Shown here piece by piece: positions 24,268 through 33,146 of a stretch of DNA of 64,000 bases. Every line of letters starts with the position of its first letter. Position 1 is the first letter of the stretch. This DNA is from 02-FULL-45-11b sp041663485. Lineage in GTDB: Bacteria; Patescibacteriota; Patescibacteriia; Buchananbacterales; UBA6539. A program made the translations under genes and the position numbers. Below the pieces are notes generated by a model. The model did no database searches. It was not told where the DNA came from and saw nothing but the letters and a program-made list of their open reading frames with translations. Location of the stretch: NCBI GenBank assembly GCA_041663485.1, contig JBAYMO010000001.1, forward strand, positions 1 through 64,000, given 5' to 3'.

Positions 24268-25434
24268 TTAGAATAATCCTGTTATTTTTTGCCACCAATT
24301 CAAGAATCCCGATGAAACTCGGGCAATATCACGAAAGGTTACAAGAATTACCAGAATCATTAAAAAAGCAAAACCCAAATTATGCATCATAGCTTCTAGC
24401 TTTTGATTAACCGGTTTTCGTCTAATCGCTTCAATAATCAAGAAAAATACGCGGCCGCCATCAAGAGCCGGGAAAGGCAAAAAATTAATCACAGCAATAA
24501 TAACCGATAAAACCGCGGTGAATTGCAAAATATATAGAAATCCCATTCGCGCCGCATCGCCCACCAAAGACGCGATCCCCACCGGACCGTAGACTTCACC
24601 GATGACCTGATGAGAAACAATTAGGCTGGACAACATTACGTAGAATCCATATAAAACACTACCGATCATTTCAAAGGTTTCACCCAAACCATACCACCAG
24701 GCGACATACCACGGATAAGAAACGAAGCCGGTTTGCACCAAGGCGACGCCAATGCCGCCTTTTTTGGTTTCATCCAAAACCAGCGGGGTTACCTCTTTTT
24801 GCATTTCACTTTGATCTCGTTTAATGGTAATTTTTATCGGCGCGCCAACCTTGCTGCTGACATATTCTTGCAATTCCTCAATTTTGGAAAATTTTGTGCT
24901 ATCCATAGCCACGACGCTATCGCCAACTTGAATCTCAGCTTTAGCTGCGGGTGAGGCTGGAATCACTTCTACCACTTGAATCTTTAGCTCACTGACTCGC
25001 GCCAAAGCGGGCAATTCTTTTTCAATCGCTTGTGGCGAACCAAAAATTAAACCAATTGTAAGCAGCACGGCCGCCAAAACGAAATTCATAAATACCCCGG
25101 CCGAAACGATAATAATACGCTGCCAAACCTTTTTGGTCGCAAAACTGTCGGTGTCGATTTGGTTCTCCCCTTCTTCACCTTTAATTTTTACAAAGCCGCC
25201 CATAGGAATCCAGTTCAAAGAATAGATAGTGTTTTTTGTTTCGATTTTTTTAGGACCAATAAATTTCAGCTTACCGGCTTCATCTCGATAAACTCCGCCG
25301 ATGCGCGGCGGTAAACCCAAGCCGAATTCTTCGGCCTTAACGCCAAATCGTCGAGCGGTAAAAAAATGCCCCGCCTCATGGACTAGCACCAAAATGCTTA
25401 AAACGACAAAAAATGCGATCAGAGTAAAAATCAT
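24268..25434 (-). CDS. rseP: Site-2 protease RseP (M50 zinc metalloprotease)
   Basis: 388 residues. Zinc-binding HEAGH near residue 19 inside the first membrane segment, a PDZ domain (~150-225, VIPASPAAKAEIQVGDSVVAMD in parts), and the second zinc motif NFLPFPALDGGR near 320 before the last membrane segments. Cleaves transmembrane proteins within the membrane, for example anti-sigma factors or signal peptides. Lies 3 nt after frr. Confidence 0.93.
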   Translation of the reverse strand: MIFTLIAFFVVLSILVLVHEAGHFFTARRFGVKAEEFGLGLPPRIGGVYRDEAGKLKFIGPKKIETKNTIYSLNWIPMGGFVKIKGEEGENQIDTDSFATKKVWQRIIIVSAGVFMNFVLAAVLLTIGLIFGSPQAIEKELPALARVSELKIQVVEVIPASPAAKAEIQVGDSVVAMDSTKFSKIEELQEYVSSKVGAPIKITIKRDQSEMQKEVTPLVLDETKKGGIGVALVQTGFVSYPWYVAWWYGLGETFEMIGSVLYGFYVMLSSLIVSHQVIGEVYGPVGIASLVGDAARMGFLYILQFTAVLSVIIAVINFLPFPALDGGRVFFLIIEAIRRKPVNQKLEAMMHNLGFAFLMILVILVTFRDIARVSSGFLNWWQKITGLF

Positions 25435-25437
25435 AAT

Positions 25438-25989
25438 TTAGATGGTCATTATTTCATTTTCTTTTTTCTCGCCTAACTCATCGACTTTTTGTGTATATTC
25501 TTTCGATACTTCATCAAGTTTTTTTTGAATGGAAAATTTATCATCTTCGGTTATTTCTTTTTCTTTCTCCATTTTGCTGGCACTATCTCGCACCTTATCG
25601 CGAATTTGTCTAATGGTAATTCGTGCTTTTTCCATTTTTTCTTTGACTGATTTGACTAAATCCTTACGATTCTCTTCGGTCAATTGCGGAATGGTTAATC
25701 TTACCTGCTGACCTTCATTGACCGGATTGATTCCAATGTTAGCCTGAATAATCGCTTTTTCAATTTCTTTGGACAAAGTTTTATCCCAGGGCTGAATCAA
25801 AATCGTCCGTGCTTCCGGCACGGCAATAGAAGCCATTTGCTTGATTGGCATTTTACTGCCATAAGCATCAACAATAATACCTTCCACCATCGCCGGGTTA
25901 GCTCGGCCGATACGCAGGGTAGCGAGTTCGCTTTTAAGTACGTCGATTGATTTCTCAAAATCCGGCTTACTTTGTTCGATTATTTGCAT
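25438..25989 (-). CDS. frr: Ribosome recycling factor
   Basis: 183 residues, standard length. Conserved blocks LRIGRANPAMVEGI, QPWDKTLSKEIEKAI, IPQLTEENRKDLVK and the C-terminal QKKLDEV helix. Splits post-termination ribosomes together with EF-G. In the holB-lipoprotein-frr-rseP run; frr next to rseP is a common arrangement. Confidence 0.96.
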   Translation of the reverse strand: MQIIEQSKPDFEKSIDVLKSELATLRIGRANPAMVEGIIVDAYGSKMPIKQMASIAVPEARTILIQPWDKTLSKEIEKAIIQANIGINPVNEGQQVRLTIPQLTEENRKDLVKSVKEKMEKARITIRQIRDKVRDSASKMEKEKEITEDDKFSIQKKLDEVSKEYTQKVDELGEKKENEIMTI

Positions 25990-26015
25990 AAATATTTTTA
26001 TTATTTATTATTAAA

Positions 26016-27068
26016 TTATTTTTTCGCGATAACGGAAAATCCCAAATAAATAATTTTTGGGTCGCTGGGGTCGATGAGCATAGCCGTACCGGCCGTATTG
26101 GTGGGCAAACGTTTGGTTACCCAGTTAACTCCCCCGTCAGTTGATTTATAGAAAGTCGTAGCGGTTGAATAATATATTTCTTGATTATTTTTTGGATTAA
26201 CAGCCACAGAATAAATGTCCGTGGCGCCAGCCGGGGTAATCAATTTAATCGGTTCCCAATTCAAACCACCATCAGTGGTTTTTAATAAGCCATATTTAGC
26301 CGCTAAAATCAAAGAGTTAGGTTGGCTTAAATCAAAAATTAAACTTTTATACTCCAGCGCGCCCGAGAAGCTTTTTAGCTCATTATTAATATTGACCCAA
26401 TTCAACCCAGCATTTTCGGCTTTAAAAATTCCCTTACTTTTAGTAGCAAAATAAATTGTTTGCGGGGAAAAAGGATCGACCATAATTTTGACAATTTGAT
26501 CACCCACGCGGTTGATAGTTTGCCAGGTCGCACCGGCATCACTGGATTTTAATACCTCACCGGCATTGTTGCCGGCATAAATAATTTTGCTATCATCCAA
26601 GCCCACGGCCAAAGCGGTTACTAATTTTTCGGCTCGAGCATCAAGATAAGTTTCCGTCCAGCTGCGATTACAATCGCTTGATTTAATAATAGTATTATTA
26701 TAAGTCGCGTAAATAGTGCAGCGATCTTTGGGATCAATGGCCACGGAATAAATCTTAGCATTACCGATACCATTAGCTTTCATCCAACTATCGGCTGAAT
26801 CATAGCTGTAAAGCAAGCCGGCCGTGTCAGAATTAATATAAAGCGCTTTGCGATCACTGGGATCAAAGGTCAATCCAGAAACATTAACCCCACTAATTTG
26901 ACCCACGCCTTTGGAATGTAAAAACAAATTTTTTGCTTGCCAGGTAACACCGGAATCAACGGATTTGTAGACCCCAGCCACAGTTGGCGTGTTACTACCG
27001 CCCAGCTGCAAAGTGCAACCAGACAAAAGCATGGCGGCGAAAACAAAAATAATCAAACTTTTTTTCAT
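26016..27068 (-). CDS. Lipoprotein with BNR/sortilin-type beta-propeller repeats
   Basis: 350 residues. Signal peptide with lipobox LLSGC (Cys near 18). The mature part has about six repeats with the aspartate-box pattern, e.g. YKSVDSGVTWQAKNL, KSSDAGATWQTINR, KTTDGGLNWEPIK, KSTDGGVNWVTKR, each preceded by a DP..IY..  strand. Such propellers resemble the YCF48/photosynthesis-assembly and sialidase-repeat families and usually bind proteins or sugars at the cell surface. Substrate unknown. Lies 10 nt after holB and 26 nt before frr. Confidence 0.8.
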   Translation of the reverse strand: MKKSLIIFVFAAMLLSGCTLQLGGSNTPTVAGVYKSVDSGVTWQAKNLFLHSKGVGQISGVNVSGLTFDPSDRKALYINSDTAGLLYSYDSADSWMKANGIGNAKIYSVAIDPKDRCTIYATYNNTIIKSSDCNRSWTETYLDARAEKLVTALAVGLDDSKIIYAGNNAGEVLKSSDAGATWQTINRVGDQIVKIMVDPFSPQTIYFATKSKGIFKAENAGLNWVNINNELKSFSGALEYKSLIFDLSQPNSLILAAKYGLLKTTDGGLNWEPIKLITPAGATDIYSVAVNPKNNQEIYYSTATTFYKSTDGGVNWVTKRLPTNTAGTAMLIDPSDPKIIYLGFSVIAKK

Positions 27069-27078
27069 AAATTTTATT

Positions 27079-28098
27079 TCAAAAATTTAAGGCTAAATTT
27101 TCTAAAGTCAGTTTGGGATTAGCATTGGCATCTAAAAATCTTCTGGCATTGTCAATTTCAAAAATTAAACTAATAATTTTCTTAGGCTGATAAAGCTGGC
27201 TCAAGTCTTTTAACTCACTCAAAAAACTTTGATTACTAACTAAGCCTTCCAGACAACCCACGAGAGCCAAATCACGCAAAAATCTTTTCCAAAGAGAAAG
27301 TTCGATTTTAATATTATCTAAATCACTGTCGGCCACTTCATTCATTATTTTAAATTTTTCATCCAAACTGCCGCGCATTAAACTGATCAAAATTTTATTT
27401 TTTTCTTTAAGTTCTTCATAGACTTCCGGCTCCAAAAAATATTTAATCGCCAAGCCAGGACGACCAAAAGATAAAGCTGAAATCTTTTTAGCTTTTTTTC
27501 TTTCACATCCAAGTTCTATCAGATGATTTTCAATTACTGGCTGGCTAACCGGTAAAAATTTGATAACCTGACAACGAGAAGCAATAGTCGATGGCAAGTC
27601 AGAAATGTTATTGGCCAACAAAATAAGGACGGTTTGCGGTGCCGGTTCTTCCAAGGTTTTCAGTAATGAATTGGCCGAAGCATTATTTAAAGTTTGAGCC
27701 GACTCAATGATGGCGACCTTGTAGGTATTAAGAAAAGAACAAAGGCTCAATTTTTCCATCAGCTCTCTGGTCTGATCAACGCTGATATTTTTATTGAGTT
27801 TGCCAGAGTCGCCAGTTTGCCGTCGCAACCAATAAACGTCGGGGTGAATTTGATTATTTATTTGCTGGCAACATTCACAGCGACCACAGGGCACGAATTC
27901 TTCCTGATTATTTAAATGGCGACAAACCAATGAGTTAGCTAAAAAATTTGCTACCGCTGTTTTGCCAATATTATCCGGCCCAACAAAAAGATAAGCATGC
28001 GCTATCTGACCCTTTTGCAATTCCTGCTGCAAAAAACTAATAATATTAGAATGGCCGATTACGGGCCACCTAAAACGGCTTTTTTCATCTTTTGACAT
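27079..28098 (-). CDS. holB: DNA polymerase III delta' subunit
   Basis: 339 residues, clamp-loader AAA+ fold. Walker A-like GPDNIGKTAVANFL (~38-51), zinc module C..CGRCECCQ (~71-83), and NNASANSLLKTLEEP / ASRCQVIKF (sensor 1 and SRC motif). Part of the complex that loads the sliding clamp. Promoter TTGTAA (28132-28127), 16-nt spacer, TAAAAT (28110-28105), then 6 nt to ATG, so the mRNA is predicted leaderless. Confidence 0.9.
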   Translation of the reverse strand: MSKDEKSRFRWPVIGHSNIISFLQQELQKGQIAHAYLFVGPDNIGKTAVANFLANSLVCRHLNNQEEFVPCGRCECCQQINNQIHPDVYWLRRQTGDSGKLNKNISVDQTRELMEKLSLCSFLNTYKVAIIESAQTLNNASANSLLKTLEEPAPQTVLILLANNISDLPSTIASRCQVIKFLPVSQPVIENHLIELGCERKKAKKISALSFGRPGLAIKYFLEPEVYEELKEKNKILISLMRGSLDEKFKIMNEVADSDLDNIKIELSLWKRFLRDLALVGCLEGLVSNQSFLSELKDLSQLYQPKKIISLIFEIDNARRFLDANANPKLTLENLALNF

Positions 28099-28132
28099 GG
28101 TTATATTTTATCACAATCTAGGAATTTTACAA
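28099..28132 (-). promoter_or_regulatory. holB operon promoter, leaderless
   Basis: Minus strand TTGTAA, 16-nt spacer, TAAAAT, 6 nt to the ATG at 28098. Confidence 0.55.
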
Positions 28133-28163
28133 GTAAAATTAAGACACAGAATTAACAAAAAAA

Positions 28164-28202
28164 CAAGAATCTAGTTATGCCTAAAAGCATAATATATTCT
28201 TG
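28164..28202 (-). terminator. Terminator of the glycosidase gene
   Basis: Two stacked stems, CAAGAAT (28164-28170)/ATTCTTG (28196-28202) and TTATGC (28175-28180)/GCATAA (28187-28192); on the minus strand followed by TTTTTTT. Confidence 0.75.
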
Positions 28203-28216
28203 CAATATTTAATAAT

Positions 28217-29257
28217 TTATGGCCAGAGAGATTTGGCTTGATTCCAAATTTCTGGCCGGTTATTTTGCTTTAACCAGTACCAATACTCCACTCCCCAAAA
28301 ATAAATTTTAGAAAAACCAGTCTTTTGGGCATAAATAACGTTATTCCTAAAGCGTTCAAGATTAAATGATTTCTCTTGTTCGGCTTGGGTCAATTCAATC
28401 ATGCTCCGATTATACGTCCAGGGTTCCATCTGCATTTCCACTACAATAATATCTTTAAGATTTTTATGGAAAAATTTAGTTAAATCGGCTTTGACGTGAT
28501 AATAAGCCGACGGTACAAAAAAATAATCCAAAAAACCCATATACTTATTCCAAACAATCCGATACAAAGTCGTGCCTAGAATATCAGGCACAGACGCCGC
28601 GGTTTGCCAAGTTGACAACTCGCCACTGTCAGTAACAATGATCGGGTGTTTGACATCTAATGATTTAACCAGAGCCACTTCTTGTTTTAATAAAGGCAGA
28701 CTGGGAGCTGGACACTGGCCAAAAAGCGTGAGTAATGGCTCATTCTCGACTTGCCAGGCCTCAAGCATAGAATTATTTTGATACCGTTCAACTGTTTTGT
28801 TTATAAAATTCATCTGGCGGCTGATTACTTCCGATTGATCCAGACCTTTGAGCCAATTTGGGTCATGGCACTCTGGCCAGCGCGGCGTTCGCCGACCAAG
28901 CACCATAATTATTTTCACCCCCCGATCCGAAGCCTGTCTAACCTGCCAATCCAAATCATTAAAGATGTATTGATCCGGTTCTTTTTCAATTTCATCCCAA
29001 TAGGCCACTAAACGGACATGATCCACTTTTAAATCTTGCAAAATCGCCAAATATGCCTCCTGCCAATTAAGCTTCAGCTCTTCGGCATATTTTTTGCTGA
29101 AAGTAACGCCAAAAACCGTTTCTTTGTTTTTAGAAAAATCCCAAAAGAATGAGGATAAAAAAATTAAAAATATTATTAAAAAAACTCCGGCTAAACTTAA
29201 CCAGGTTATCATTTTTTTGGATCCCATCCAACCGCTTTTATTCGCTTTCTTTAACAT
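28217..29257 (-). CDS. Membrane-anchored clan GH-A glycosidase-like protein
   Basis: 346 residues. A single N-terminal membrane helix (~18-40) is followed by a TIM-barrel glycosidase domain. LEAWQVENEPLL near 170 carries the Asn-Glu-Pro acid/base motif, and IIVVEMQMEPW near 275 a candidate nucleophile Glu at the end of a beta strand. Fits retaining clan GH-A enzymes acting outside the cell on a polysaccharide; substrate unknown. ATG 29257 sits 6 nt after TATAAT (29269-29264). An internal ATG at residue 11 is an alternative start. Single gene with its own terminator. Confidence 0.72.
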   Translation of the reverse strand: MLKKANKSGWMGSKKMITWLSLAGVFLIIFLIFLSSFFWDFSKNKETVFGVTFSKKYAEELKLNWQEAYLAILQDLKVDHVRLVAYWDEIEKEPDQYIFNDLDWQVRQASDRGVKIIMVLGRRTPRWPECHDPNWLKGLDQSEVISRQMNFINKTVERYQNNSMLEAWQVENEPLLTLFGQCPAPSLPLLKQEVALVKSLDVKHPIIVTDSGELSTWQTAASVPDILGTTLYRIVWNKYMGFLDYFFVPSAYYHVKADLTKFFHKNLKDIIVVEMQMEPWTYNRSMIELTQAEQEKSFNLERFRNNVIYAQKTGFSKIYFWGVEYWYWLKQNNRPEIWNQAKSLWP

Positions 29258-29269
29258 AATTATATTATA
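29258..29269 (-). promoter_or_regulatory. -10 box of the glycosidase gene, leaderless
   Basis: Minus strand TATAAT (29269-29264), 6 nt before ATG 29257. No clear -35. Confidence 0.5.
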
Positions 29270-29286
29270 TCATATTTTTTCTAACA

Positions 29287-29322
29287 AAAAAACACAAAAA
29301 AATCATTGATATCTTTGTGTTT
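29287..29322 (-). terminator. Terminator of the 39-aa gene
   Basis: AACACAAA (29291-29298) / TTTGTGTT (29314-29321); minus-strand reading ends in five T. Confidence 0.65.
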
Positions 29323-29332
29323 TTATGATATT

Positions 29333-29452
29333 TTAGGCAATGTTTTTCTTGCCTCGGCGCAAATCCTTGGTTCTCTTAGCCAAAGCTCGGCCAACTTTCG
29401 TGTTCTTTTTAGAATGCTTAATTCTTGCCTTCAAGGCGCTGTTTTGTCCCAT
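29333..29452 (-). CDS. Very basic 39-aa protein
   Basis: ATG 29452, TAA 29333. Product begins MGQNSALKARIKHSKK and ends KDLRRGKKNIA; more than a third of residues are Lys or Arg. It resembles small ribosomal or RNA-binding proteins in charge and size, but I cannot name a family. Support: a -10-like TAAAAT 8 nt upstream and a terminator 10 nt downstream, making a compact unit between the glycosidase gene and the peptidase-mreB operon. Confidence 0.65.
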   Translation of the reverse strand: MGQNSALKARIKHSKKNTKVGRALAKRTKDLRRGKKNIA

Positions 29453-29512
29453 AGTATTTTATTTTAAAATTAATTAATTATTAAATAAGCTATTTTATCT
29501 CATAACTTTTTT

Positions 29513-31159
29513 CTATTCCAGACTAGAAGGCATACCAGCTTTATAAAAACCCCTTTTACTTTTAATATAATCAACGGCAAATAAATACCTCCCGGTTGTG
29601 TGATTTTTTTTGGCTTTTATGCTTCTTATACTAGTCGGCTCTTTTGGCGCAATTACTTTTGCGCCTAAAACTTCTGATAATTTCTGACCAATGCCATTCT
29701 CTGCTCCGGTTGAACATGAAGACAAAATAATAGTCGGCATTTTTTCGAAAAATTTAGTGGCGCCAGCCGCGGTTTGACCAGTCAAATCATCTGTGGTTAT
29801 GCTCCATCTCTCTTGTTCAGGCGAACCAGGCTTAAAAAAATTATAACGACCAAACTTAATACTATCTTTAGTGCCATGTCCGCCAATTATCGCTAAAGAT
29901 ATTTTGTGACCGGATTGGTCCGACGAATTGTAGCGTCGATCAAATTTAATCAAAGTTCGAACAAAGTCTAATTTACCGGAGCATTCTGCCACCCGCAAAC
30001 TTAAATCTTTCTCAACCTGATCATACAAACTCTTTAAAACCTCGCAATCGTTGTAAAAGGCACCATTGTGATCGCTGCGCGGATAAATAATTACGCCATA
30101 AGGCTTATCTAGGCTGTCAGCTTCCTCATATTGCCTAATAAGTAAATCGTTCGGATACCGGGCAAAATCAGCAATATTAAACTCCTGATTCAAAAACTGG
30201 CAAACCCCAGGCTTGGTTTCCTCCAAAGCCCGAACGGCGTTCAAATTATTCCTTATTACCTCGGACAAATCACCACGCCGATCACTTAAATCCCAAGCCC
30301 GAAAAAAATCACGTCCCGACAAATTATAATCAGAAAGGATATAATCAAGCTCTTCGATACCATTGGTCATTGCTTCACTTTGAAAAGCTTCCGAACGCTC
30401 GAAGAGCGAAGACGTTATTTCAGTATAATGCTCCCAAGCATCTATATATTCCACGTCAGTCGAATAATCATCTTCACCACCTGGCCGCAATCTTTTGGCC
30501 AAAAGACCAACTTCATTGGCCGCGGACTGGTACTTATACCCAAAACCGTATTTAAATACAGGCTTAATTATTTCGACCGCCTCATGCATCTTAGGAGTTA
30601 GCTCCTGAGACAGGTATCGTCTTATAAGCCCAAAATTGTCCGTCAACGCTTCGACACCAATGTCTGAGCGTTTTTCATTGGACCTGTCTTCAGCCACCTG
30701 ATAATAAGCCTTCAGGACATTAAATTCATCAAAAATCTCTTGATTCGAAAGGGCAAAATCAATTTCCCCTCTCAGATCGACAATCATGTCTAAGGAAAAA
30801 TCCTTAACTTTCTTCCAGTCATCATCTTGCTCATGTAACTTACTACAATTGGCAAGACGAATTAGAATTTCTAAAATACGATTTCTGAATTCCGATCTGG
30901 CGTAACGTTTATCTTCATTGAACCCAATAAAAATTTCGCGTACCTCCGATTGCCTGGACTCCAACTCGGCCATCAGGCCAGATAAAGACTGTAAATCTTC
31001 TTCACCATTATTGGCCAAACTATCAATTTTATTCACCAATTCCGACCAACTATTTAAAGTCGCGCGGGCATCTTTTTTTTCCTTGGGTTTTGGCGACTGA
31101 TCTTGCTTCTTAGCCTCAAATGTTTCTTGGGCTGTTAGTTCTTCGTAACGCTCTGCCAT
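29513..31159 (-). CDS. Predicted caspase/CHAT-like (clan CD) cysteine peptidase
   Basis: 548 residues. Residues ~1-350 are charged and mostly helical without known motifs; residues ~360-548 show a caspase-like fold pattern: strand YGVIIYPRSDH, then ISLAIIGGHGTKDSIKFG with the candidate catalytic His428, then TIILSSCSTGAENG with the candidate nucleophile Cys482, then AKVIAPKEPT. The His-Gly and Ser-Ser-Cys-Ser pattern fits clan CD peptidases (caspases, CHAT, C11, gingipains). No signal peptide. Its ATG is 10 nt behind the stop of a second mreB gene, so the two are cotranscribed. Target unknown; the peptidase call is inference from motifs. Confidence 0.6.
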   Translation of the reverse strand: MAERYEELTAQETFEAKKQDQSPKPKEKKDARATLNSWSELVNKIDSLANNGEEDLQSLSGLMAELESRQSEVREIFIGFNEDKRYARSEFRNRILEILIRLANCSKLHEQDDDWKKVKDFSLDMIVDLRGEIDFALSNQEIFDEFNVLKAYYQVAEDRSNEKRSDIGVEALTDNFGLIRRYLSQELTPKMHEAVEIIKPVFKYGFGYKYQSAANEVGLLAKRLRPGGEDDYSTDVEYIDAWEHYTEITSSLFERSEAFQSEAMTNGIEELDYILSDYNLSGRDFFRAWDLSDRRGDLSEVIRNNLNAVRALEETKPGVCQFLNQEFNIADFARYPNDLLIRQYEEADSLDKPYGVIIYPRSDHNGAFYNDCEVLKSLYDQVEKDLSLRVAECSGKLDFVRTLIKFDRRYNSSDQSGHKISLAIIGGHGTKDSIKFGRYNFFKPGSPEQERWSITTDDLTGQTAAGATKFFEKMPTIILSSCSTGAENGIGQKLSEVLGAKVIAPKEPTSIRSIKAKKNHTTGRYLFAVDYIKSKRGFYKAGMPSSLE

Positions 31160-31169
31160 ATGTGTTTAA

Positions 31170-32177
31170 TTATTTTATGGCCAAGATACTTCGCTTGTAT
31201 GATTCCAAATTCTCTAAAGCAATACCAGTGCCTTTGGCCACGCAAAATATTGGCTCGTCAGCAATGTAAGCCGGCACGCCAGTTGCCTGCATCACCAATT
31301 GATCAATATTTCTCAGCTGACTGGAACCACCGGACATAATAATCCCCTTGTCAATAACATCCGCGGATAACTCCGGCGGCGTTTTATGCAGTACATCTTT
31401 AACGGCCTGAATAATACCTTCCAACTCCGTTTGAATGGCGTCGGTAACATCATCGGAAGTTACCGTCACGGTTCGAGGCAAACCGGAAACCGTATCGCGA
31501 CCCCGCACTTCCATCGACAATGGTTCTTCCATGTACATGGCTGAACCGATATCAATTTTTACGCGTTCAGCTGAACGTTCACCGATAGCCAAATTATATT
31601 TACGACGAATAAACTCAGCAATAGCCAAATCAAAACGATTGCCTCCGATTTTTACCGAGGTGGAAGCCACAATGCCACCCAAAGAAATAACGGCCATTTC
31701 CGACGTGCCGCCGCCGATATCAATAATCATGTGACCCGAGGGCGAACCAATCGGAATATCAGCGCCAATAGCGGCCACAATCGGCTCTTTAATAATATAG
31801 GCGGCCTTAGCTCCGGCCGCGATGGTCGCGTCAATAACCGCGCGCCGCTCAGTAGAAGTAATACCGGCCGGTACAGCCACCATCACTTCTGGCCGAAATA
31901 ATCTAATACCGCCCAAAGCCTTATTAACAAAATATCTCAACATAGCCGCGGTGGTTTTGTAATCGGCGATAACTCCGTCTTTCATCGGCCGAACCGCGAT
32001 AATGGTTTCCGGCGTGCGGCCAAGCATTTCTTTAGCTTCAACGCCAACCGCTAAAATCTTTTTATCAATCGCTGAAACCGCTACCACCGAAGGCTCATTA
32101 ATAACAATTCCCCTCTTGGGCACATAAACCAAAGAATTAGTCGTACCTAAATCAATTCCGATTTTCTTGATTAGCAT
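31170..32177 (-). CDS. mreB2: Second MreB-family actin homologue
   Basis: 335 residues. Actin-fold motifs intact: IGIDLGTTNSLVYV, IIDIGGGTSEMAVISL and GIIMSGGSSQLRNI. Close enough to the MreB at 22292 to be a paralogue, but it is not followed by mreC/mreD; instead the only downstream partner is the predicted caspase-like peptidase. Role could be a separate filament system. Promoter TAGACA-17-TATAAT with a palindrome over the -10 box (32204-32222) suggests tight control, unlike the first mreB operon. Confidence 0.9.
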   Translation of the reverse strand: MLIKKIGIDLGTTNSLVYVPKRGIVINEPSVVAVSAIDKKILAVGVEAKEMLGRTPETIIAVRPMKDGVIADYKTTAAMLRYFVNKALGGIRLFRPEVMVAVPAGITSTERRAVIDATIAAGAKAAYIIKEPIVAAIGADIPIGSPSGHMIIDIGGGTSEMAVISLGGIVASTSVKIGGNRFDLAIAEFIRRKYNLAIGERSAERVKIDIGSAMYMEEPLSMEVRGRDTVSGLPRTVTVTSDDVTDAIQTELEGIIQAVKDVLHKTPPELSADVIDKGIIMSGGSSQLRNIDQLVMQATGVPAYIADEPIFCVAKGTGIALENLESYKRSILAIK

Positions 32178-32203
32178 ATATTACAAAAAAAATTCTTTAA
32201 AAT

Positions 32204-32241
32204 AGCTTATATATTATAAGCTAAATTTAAAAATTTGTCTA
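32204..32241 (-). promoter_or_regulatory. Promoter with palindromic operator for mreB2-peptidase operon
   Basis: Minus strand TAGACA (32241-32236), 17-nt spacer, TATAAT (32218-32213). AGCTTATA (32204-32211) / TATAAGCT (32215-32222) is a perfect 8-bp inverted repeat with a 3-base centre lying on the -10 box. Confidence 0.65.
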
Positions 32242-32280
32242 GTTTTACCCTTAAAAATTATGGCCAAAATAAAATAAAAA

Positions 32281-33141
32281 TTAGCTCCGGCCAGGAGTTT
32301 TAATACCAAAATATTTCAAAAAATATTTGATACCGGAAATAAGATGAATTCTGCCACCAAGTTTAAACACCCCCAAAATTCCTTCCCGCTCCGCCGAGAA
32401 TCTGGTATGATAATGAACTAAAACCACTTCGGGAAAATAAACTACTTGGCTTTTATTTTCCCAAAAACGCCGGCAGAGATCCAAATCCTCAAAATACATA
32501 AAGAATCTTTCGTCGAACAAACCAACTTTAACCAAAATTGACTGACGAATTAATAGACAAGCGCCAAATAGCCAATCAACGGGAATGGTTTTATCATGTT
32601 CAATATCAATCATCAGATACTGATTGACTGAATTTTGAGCAAAAGGCAGCTTACCGAAAATGGTTCGGCGATAAAGTGGCACAAAAGTATTGGGAAATCG
32701 CCGGCAGGAATATTGAATGGTGCCATCCGGATATATTAATTTTGGTCCGATCATGCCGACCGACTCATTGTGTTCCAAATAGTGATACATTTTCTCAATA
32801 ACGCCAGAAACAATAGCGATATCAGAATTCAAAATCATGACATATTTGCCTTTGGCAGCTTTAATGCCTAAATTGTTGCCATAAGCAAAGCCGCCATTAA
32901 CTTTTGATTGCATAGTGACAATGGGCGGCACGACTAGTTCTTTTCCGTTGGCCAACCTGAACCTCTGAATATATTCCCGTGAAAAAAGATTGTTTACCAT
33001 TTCTAAACACCCGTCATCCGAATCATTATCAACCACTATGATTTCGTAGTCTAGCTGAGGTTGGGACAAAACAACGCCCTTGAGACACTGTTTAATCAGC
33101 TCCTTTGATTTGTAATTCAATAAAATAATTGATATATCCAT
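32281..33141 (-). CDS. Family 2 glycosyltransferase
   Basis: 286 residues, GT-A fold. Opens with DISIILLNYKSKELIKQCL; VVDNDSDDGC near 36-45; acceptor-side NSDIAI (DxD-like) near 105; FFMYFEDLDLCRRFW near 215 is the EDxD-type catalytic segment of rhamnosyltransferase-like enzymes. Makes a glycosidic bond in surface polysaccharide or glycolipid synthesis; sugar unknown. Follows another GT2 gene by 5 nt. Confidence 0.85.
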   Translation of the reverse strand: MDISIILLNYKSKELIKQCLKGVVLSQPQLDYEIIVVDNDSDDGCLEMVNNLFSREYIQRFRLANGKELVVPPIVTMQSKVNGGFAYGNNLGIKAAKGKYVMILNSDIAIVSGVIEKMYHYLEHNESVGMIGPKLIYPDGTIQYSCRRFPNTFVPLYRRTIFGKLPFAQNSVNQYLMIDIEHDKTIPVDWLFGACLLIRQSILVKVGLFDERFFMYFEDLDLCRRFWENKSQVVYFPEVVLVHYHTRFSAEREGILGVFKLGGRIHLISGIKYFLKYFGIKTPGRS

Positions 33142-33146
33142 ATCTT

